A stretch of DNA of 15,587 nucleotides. Source: Micavibrio aeruginosavorus. Its GTDB lineage: Bacteria; Pseudomonadota; Alphaproteobacteria; Micavibrionales; Micavibrionaceae. The position numbers and the translations under genes are program-made. How positions within the stretch are numbered: the stretch's first letter is position 1; every line of letters begins with the position of its first letter. The notes under the pieces were generated by a model. It saw only the letters and a list, made by a program, of their open reading frames with translations, did not search any database and was not told the DNA's origin. The DNA is taken from assembly GCA_003240795.1 (NCBI GenBank), contig QFNK01000013.1, positions 1-15,587 on the forward strand, written 5' to 3'. This document shows, in pieces, positions 12,623 to 15,587 of the stretch.

Positions 12623-13930
12623 TTAAGCCGCTGTTTGTTGCAAGACTCTTTCAACCTTCCGCGATAATTTAACCGGCGTGATGGCTTCAACATTTAGCGG
12701 CCTATATTCCGCCAAGCTATTAACCGCCTTTTTCAATCGCGGGTTTTGGGCGTTAAGATATTTCTGCGTGGTTTGAATATCCTGATGCCCGGCCAACTTT
12801 TGCACGGCGTCAATATCGCCGTTTGCGCCTAGCGTATCGGAACAAAACGCGGCGCGCGTATCGTGCCAGCGGTATTGAATACCGGCGGCTTTCTTGGTGG
12901 CCTTCCATGCGGTTGTCGCAACATGCTTAACGGGGCGCGGAACGCCCGTACCGTTGCGGCGGTACAGAATAAAGTTAATATCCCCGCGGGTTGTTATGCC
13001 GTATGCCTTTTGGTATTCGGCGGCAAGTTGCGGGTACGATTTCAAGATTTCCCAAAGATAGTCGCCAAGCTTGCGGCATTCCATGAGGGCTTGATGCGCG
13101 ATTTCATTAACTTGAACCGTGCGGCCCGTATCTGTTTTTGTTTGTTCCGGCTCAAGCGCAATGTACCTTTCCGTTTCATAGTATTGACGCTCCCGAATGC
13201 GCGCGCATTCCTTAGCGCGCATGCCGGTTTGAACGCAAATAATATAGGCAAGGCGCGTATGCGCGTGGAGAGTTTCATCAAACGCCTCAATATAAGTTTT
13301 AGATACGTTGTAAGGTATCGGCGTCGGAATGCGCTTAGGGGTTCTCAAAAGTTTGAATTCAGGCGGCTCCGGTATGCAATGTTTGATTTTTTTATTTTCC
13401 GGCGCGCCTTTAAATTCGCGGTATGCCTGCGTCAAGAATTTCAAATATTCATTGGTTGATTTTTTCGAGCGCAGTTTGGGCTTAACTTCATAAAGATTTT
13501 TTCCGTTGGCGTCCTTGCCTTTGAAAATTTTAACATTCTGTTTTTCCGAATATTCAATATACAGGTGTATCCGGTCTTCTACCTTATCCATTGGCAAGGT
13601 TTCACCAAAGAAAGCTAAAATTTCATTGGCGTATGTTTTGGCACATGCAAAGGAGGCTTTCCCCGCCATTTGTTTTAGCCGGTAGGTGATCGGTTCAATC
13701 AAGGGGATGCTATGCGGCAACGGCAAGTCGATTTCTTCTTTTTCCGTTCCGCGGTTTTCAATCTGTAATTCGATTTCAGACCTAATCAGTTTCTCAAATT
13801 TCAGGGCGTCGCGTTTTGTTGCCGCAATCTCTCCCGTTTTCGGATGCTCGCAATAGCCGGTGAATCTTTCGCCTTTTATGTTGAAAGCGTAGCACCATTT
13901 TTTTCTTTGCTTGTTTTGATAAACGCTCAT
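12623..13930 (-). CDS. int: Tyrosine recombinase integrase (right copy)
   Basis: This 435-residue integrase is collinear with the left one; the only clear length change is two residues missing in the LPLP-HSIPLIEP segment. The catalytic set is complete: Arg238 (QTGMRAKE), His356 and Arg359 (RWHDTR), His382 (LAGHQDIQTT) and Tyr391 (QKYLNAQ). It would recombine the right element at its attachment site. It overlaps the excisionase by 4 nt and reads toward the tRNA region, convergent with the left integrase. Most differences from the left copy lie in the N-terminal 70 residues, in the linker and at the extreme C-terminus. The core is nearly the same, so the two enzymes may recognise the same or very similar cores. 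Confidence 0.95.
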   Translation of the reverse strand: MSVYQNKQRKKWCYAFNIKGERFTGYCEHPKTGEIAATKRDALKFEKLIRSEIELQIENRGTEKEEIDLPLPHSIPLIEPITYRLKQMAGKASFACAKTYANEILAFFGETLPMDKVEDRIHLYIEYSEKQNVKIFKGKDANGKNLYEVKPKLRSKKSTNEYLKFLTQAYREFKGAPENKKIKHCIPEPPEFKLLRTPKRIPTPIPYNVSKTYIEAFDETLHAHTRLAYIICVQTGMRAKECARIRERQYYETERYIALEPEQTKTDTGRTVQVNEIAHQALMECRKLGDYLWEILKSYPQLAAEYQKAYGITTRGDINFILYRRNGTGVPRPVKHVATTAWKATKKAAGIQYRWHDTRAAFCSDTLGANGDIDAVQKLAGHQDIQTTQKYLNAQNPRLKKAVNSLAEYRPLNVEAITPVKLSRKVERVLQQTAA

Positions 13931-14220
13931 TTTAGTAGCCTTTCTAACTCTGCTTTGGTTTTCAAAAACCGTTTTGAAAAACGCTTGATTTGCTGCTTGG
14001 CGGCTATCTGTTTTTCATTCGCAACGGTATGTGTCGTCGAGTACTGGACTACGGATGAAAGAGGAATCCTTTTTTTCTTGCCTTCCCCATAGGCTTTTAA
14101 CTCCCCCCGTTCAATCATTCGGGCAATCGTCCAGCGGGAATAACCAAGGATTTCCGCGGCTTCCTTGAAGGTTAAGCCGCGGTCTTGGCCTTCCCAAAAT
14201 TCCATAGGAAAATCGGGCAT
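13927..14220 (-). CDS. Excisionase-like HTH protein (right copy)
   Basis: This 97-residue protein begins MPDFPMEF with ATG 14220. The helix-turn-helix (LTFKEAAEILGYSRWTIARM) and basic wing (LKAYGEGKKKRIPLSSV) are the same as in the left copy. The C-terminal basic helix differs at several charged or aromatic positions. About 13 of 97 residues differ in total. It overlaps the integrase by 4 nt and acts with it in excision; a role as a local transcription regulator is possible. The conservation is higher than that of the neighbouring A and B genes. Confidence 0.82.
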   Translation of the reverse strand: MPDFPMEFWEGQDRGLTFKEAAEILGYSRWTIARMIERGELKAYGEGKKKRIPLSSVVQYSTTHTVANEKQIAAKQQIKRFSKRFLKTKAELERLLK

Positions 14221-14244
14221 ATTTACGGACTCGCGCTTAGGGGA

Positions 14245-14640
14245 TTATTGGCCGGGGGCGGCTTGGATTTTGGCCTGGGCTAAATCGTTCAAGGCAATCC
14301 CCACATAGGAACAAGGGCCGCGGCATACGCGCTTGAATTCCATAGCCACCATATGGCGACCAAAGCGGGCTTGCGTTAGCGGTTCCTCATCGTTTTCCGC
14401 GCACCAAATTTCATATGCGGAATAGAGATTTTGCGCCGTGATTTCTGCCTGCGCGTCTTTCTTGCACCATTCATCAATGAATTTTTGAATGTTGCTTTGC
14501 GTATCAAGGGGCGTTTCCGTTTTCAGGTAACGCCGGATTTTGATATGCGCCTTGCTCAAGGCGTGAAAAAAGATAGTGGTGAAAACGACCCCGGAAAGAA
14601 AGCCGAAAACCGAAAAAAAGTTATTCCAAAAATGCTCCAT
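14245..14640 (-). CDS. Protein D: membrane segment joined to a helicase-type winged-helix DNA-binding domain
   Basis: The start is ATG 14640, with AGGAG 7 nt upstream, giving 131 residues. Residues about 6-27 (NNFFSVFGFLSGVVFTTIF) are a single hydrophobic span. The basic stretch after it (HIKIRRYLK) predicts the rest lies in the cytoplasm. Residues 49-118 match the C-terminal tail of the D5-type helicase at 2846-4495 (its residues 456-525): SN-IQ-FID-WC-K, LY-AY--WC-E, Q--FGR-M--M-F-RV and Y-GI-LN. There is no ATPase domain. In P4-type replication proteins this tail binds origin iterons. D may tether the origin to the membrane, or compete for it and so limit copy number or shut out related elements. 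The gene overlaps gene C by 20 nt and has no counterpart in the left element. The function is inferred. Confidence 0.7.
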   Translation of the reverse strand: MEHFWNNFFSVFGFLSGVVFTTIFFHALSKAHIKIRRYLKTETPLDTQSNIQKFIDEWCKKDAQAEITAQNLYSAYEIWCAENDEEPLTQARFGRHMVAMEFKRVCRGPCSYVGIALNDLAQAKIQAAPGQ

Positions 14641-14884
14641 TATTTTGCTCCTGCAATGTTCTTTGATATTTCCCAATCTCTTTAACGGCGCGGCCCGTTA
14701 ATGCCTGATTGCAAAATATTATCTTCCCGGCGAATTCGCCGGTGCGCGTGAAGCAATAGAGTTGACCTTTTCCATCGTGGTTAGTTCTCGCAACTTTATG
14801 CCGCCTCATCCACCGCGAAAGCAGTTTGATGGCTCCCATATTGTTGATTTCAAAATGCGTGGCATGCTTAGGGCTTTTCATCAT
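14621..14884 (-). CDS. Conserved element protein C (right copy), unknown function
   Basis: This 87-residue protein starts at ATG 14884, which overlaps the stop of gene B by 4 nt (ATGA) and follows AAAGGGGG. It closely matches the left copy (HFEINNMGAIKLL, RWMR, AGKIIFCN, ALTGRA, IGKY) but ends in a longer tail (EQNNGAFLE) that runs across the start of gene D. Only some cysteines are shared with the left copy, so a conserved metal site is unlikely. It is one of the best conserved of the unknown genes in the two operons. Confidence 0.62.
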   Translation of the reverse strand: MMKSPKHATHFEINNMGAIKLLSRWMRRHKVARTNHDGKGQLYCFTRTGEFAGKIIFCNQALTGRAVKEIGKYQRTLQEQNNGAFLE

Positions 14885-15153
14885 TGTTGCAGCCCCCCTT
14901 TAAAATTCGTGCGCCAATTCCGCATGTCGTTTTGATATTGCTCATGCGTCATGGAATGATCGACGGTAACGCTAAGGTCTATGCCGGAGCGTTCCGTATT
15001 GCTAACCCAATTCAGGTTTTCGTCATTGGGGGCCGCGTCAAAAAGCTCGCGGATAATTGCGTGGAGGCTATCGTGCAAATCCCGCCATGAATCGGCGCCT
15101 ATATGGATCTCGGCCTGCATGCGCCGGTGCGGTGGCTTGCTATCATTTTTCAT
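14881..15153 (-). CDS. Conserved element protein B (right copy), unknown function
   Basis: The ATG at 15153 (MKNDSKPPHRR) is chosen because GGAGG lies 6 nt upstream and the left copy starts at the same place; this gives 90 residues. A longer frame extends upstream but lies inside gene A and has no support. Shared with the left copy: PPHRR-Q-EIHIGADSW-DL, DENL-WV, DLS-TVDHSMT-EQY. It is acidic, with no known domain. It overlaps gene A by 11 nt and gene C by 4 nt. Confidence 0.62.
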   Translation of the reverse strand: MKNDSKPPHRRMQAEIHIGADSWRDLHDSLHAIIRELFDAAPNDENLNWVSNTERSGIDLSVTVDHSMTHEQYQNDMRNWRTNFKGGLQQ

Positions 15154-15574
15154 TCGCCGCCTCCGCTTCAATCTTTTTGAAACATACGGCCTGCATGATT
15201 GCGCGGGATAAAGCCTCGTCCCGGTTGGCATGGGTAACAAGGCCGACGTTCTCGTCGCCTTCCACATAGCATTTTGCGCGCCATGATTTATTTACGCGGT
15301 CATAAAACAATGTAATGCGGATAAAGTTTTCACCGGCTTCATTGAGCGCAATGATTGGATTGGCGGCGACCGGCGCGGGTAAATAATTGACGGTTTCCGT
15401 CTTGTCGTTTTCCGCATAGCTGTATTGGCCGGTGGCATAAAAGCTATCAATTTTGCGGCCTTTTTTGGCGGCGTCGTATAGGGCATTAAGCTTTTGCGGT
15501 TCAATCTCGATATCCGAAAAGGCGCGCGCCGTTGCCTCCATGATTTCTTGCAACTGTTTTGATTGTGTTGTCAT
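15143..15574 (-). CDS. Conserved element protein A (right copy), unknown function
   Basis: This 143-residue protein starts at ATG 15574, with GGAG and AAGG upstream, and ends with a TGA inside gene B. It is collinear with 8019-8447: LNALYDAAK-GRKI, Y-TG-YSY, NYLPAPVA-N, the FYDRVNKSWRAKC strand and the RDEALSRAIMQAVCFKKI helix. The N-terminal 20 residues and the extreme C-terminus differ. No known family. It is the first gene of the right operon visible here; the window ends 13 bp further on, so a matching HD hydrolase gene may lie just outside. Confidence 0.65.
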   Translation of the reverse strand: MTTQSKQLQEIMEATARAFSDIEIEPQKLNALYDAAKKGRKIDSFYATGQYSYAENDKTETVNYLPAPVAANPIIALNEAGENFIRITLFYDRVNKSWRAKCYVEGDENVGLVTHANRDEALSRAIMQAVCFKKIEAEAANEK

Positions 15575-15587
15575 GGCCCTTACTCCG

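Noticed and set aside
14641..14676. Longer start for gene D at 14676
   Set aside because: The ATG at 14640 has AGGAG at ideal distance; the upstream extension lies in gene C and has no ribosome site.
15154..15267. Longer start for the right gene B at 15267
   Set aside because: It lies wholly inside gene A; the homologous start is at 15153 with GGAGG upstream.

Overview
The window reads as two related temperate mobile elements (prophages or phage-like replicons) lying head to head in an alphaproteobacterium-like genome. The organism call is an inference. It rests on the moderately GC-rich coding style and on the look of the two tRNA sequences (an initiator tRNA-Met 3' half and a tRNA-Val(GAC)). 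No host protein gene is visible.

Left element (about 1-11,340). On the minus strand, reading leftward from about 6,200, runs a replication and modification module. It holds a CHC2/Toprim-type primase, a winged-helix protein, a small Cys-rich protein and a D5/SF3 helicase, joined by 1-4 nt overlaps. A cluster of 9-bp iterons follows at 2680-2838, then an unknown gene, then a ParB-domain protein overlapping a Mom-type DNA-modification protein. A Nu1-like (terminase small subunit type) gene runs off the window at position 1. On the plus strand from 6,445 lies a cI-like repressor, then an accessory operon: HD hydrolase, three unknown small proteins (here A, B, C), excisionase and tyrosine integrase. 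Four copies of one operator, AAATTAC-N7-GTAATTT, sit as two pairs on either side of the repressor gene, so one repressor probably controls both the replication operon and the accessory/integration operon. After the integrase terminator comes a single cargo gene (E').

Middle (11,311-11,908). There are no protein genes. It holds the intact 3' half of an initiator tRNA-Met followed by its own terminator (the likely attachment core), three copies of GTTAGATAATT around it, and an intact tRNA-Val(GAC) with a good promoter.

Right element (about 11,900 to the window end, minus strand). This is a mirror image of the left accessory operon: A, B, C, excisionase, integrase, terminator, conserved leader, cargo gene (E). 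It differs in two informative ways. It has an extra gene D between C and the excisionase, which joins one membrane segment to a stand-alone copy of the DNA-binding C-terminal domain of the replicative helicase. Its cargo gene E keeps the N-terminal domain of E' but has a different C-terminal domain.

The strongest candidates for something undescribed are the membrane-anchored helicase-tail protein D (possible origin binding, membrane tethering or exclusion of sibling elements), the swapped-domain cargo pair E/E' at the integrase-att edge, and the conserved A-B-C set of unknown function tied to integration genes. All functional calls come from reading motifs by eye; no database search was run.
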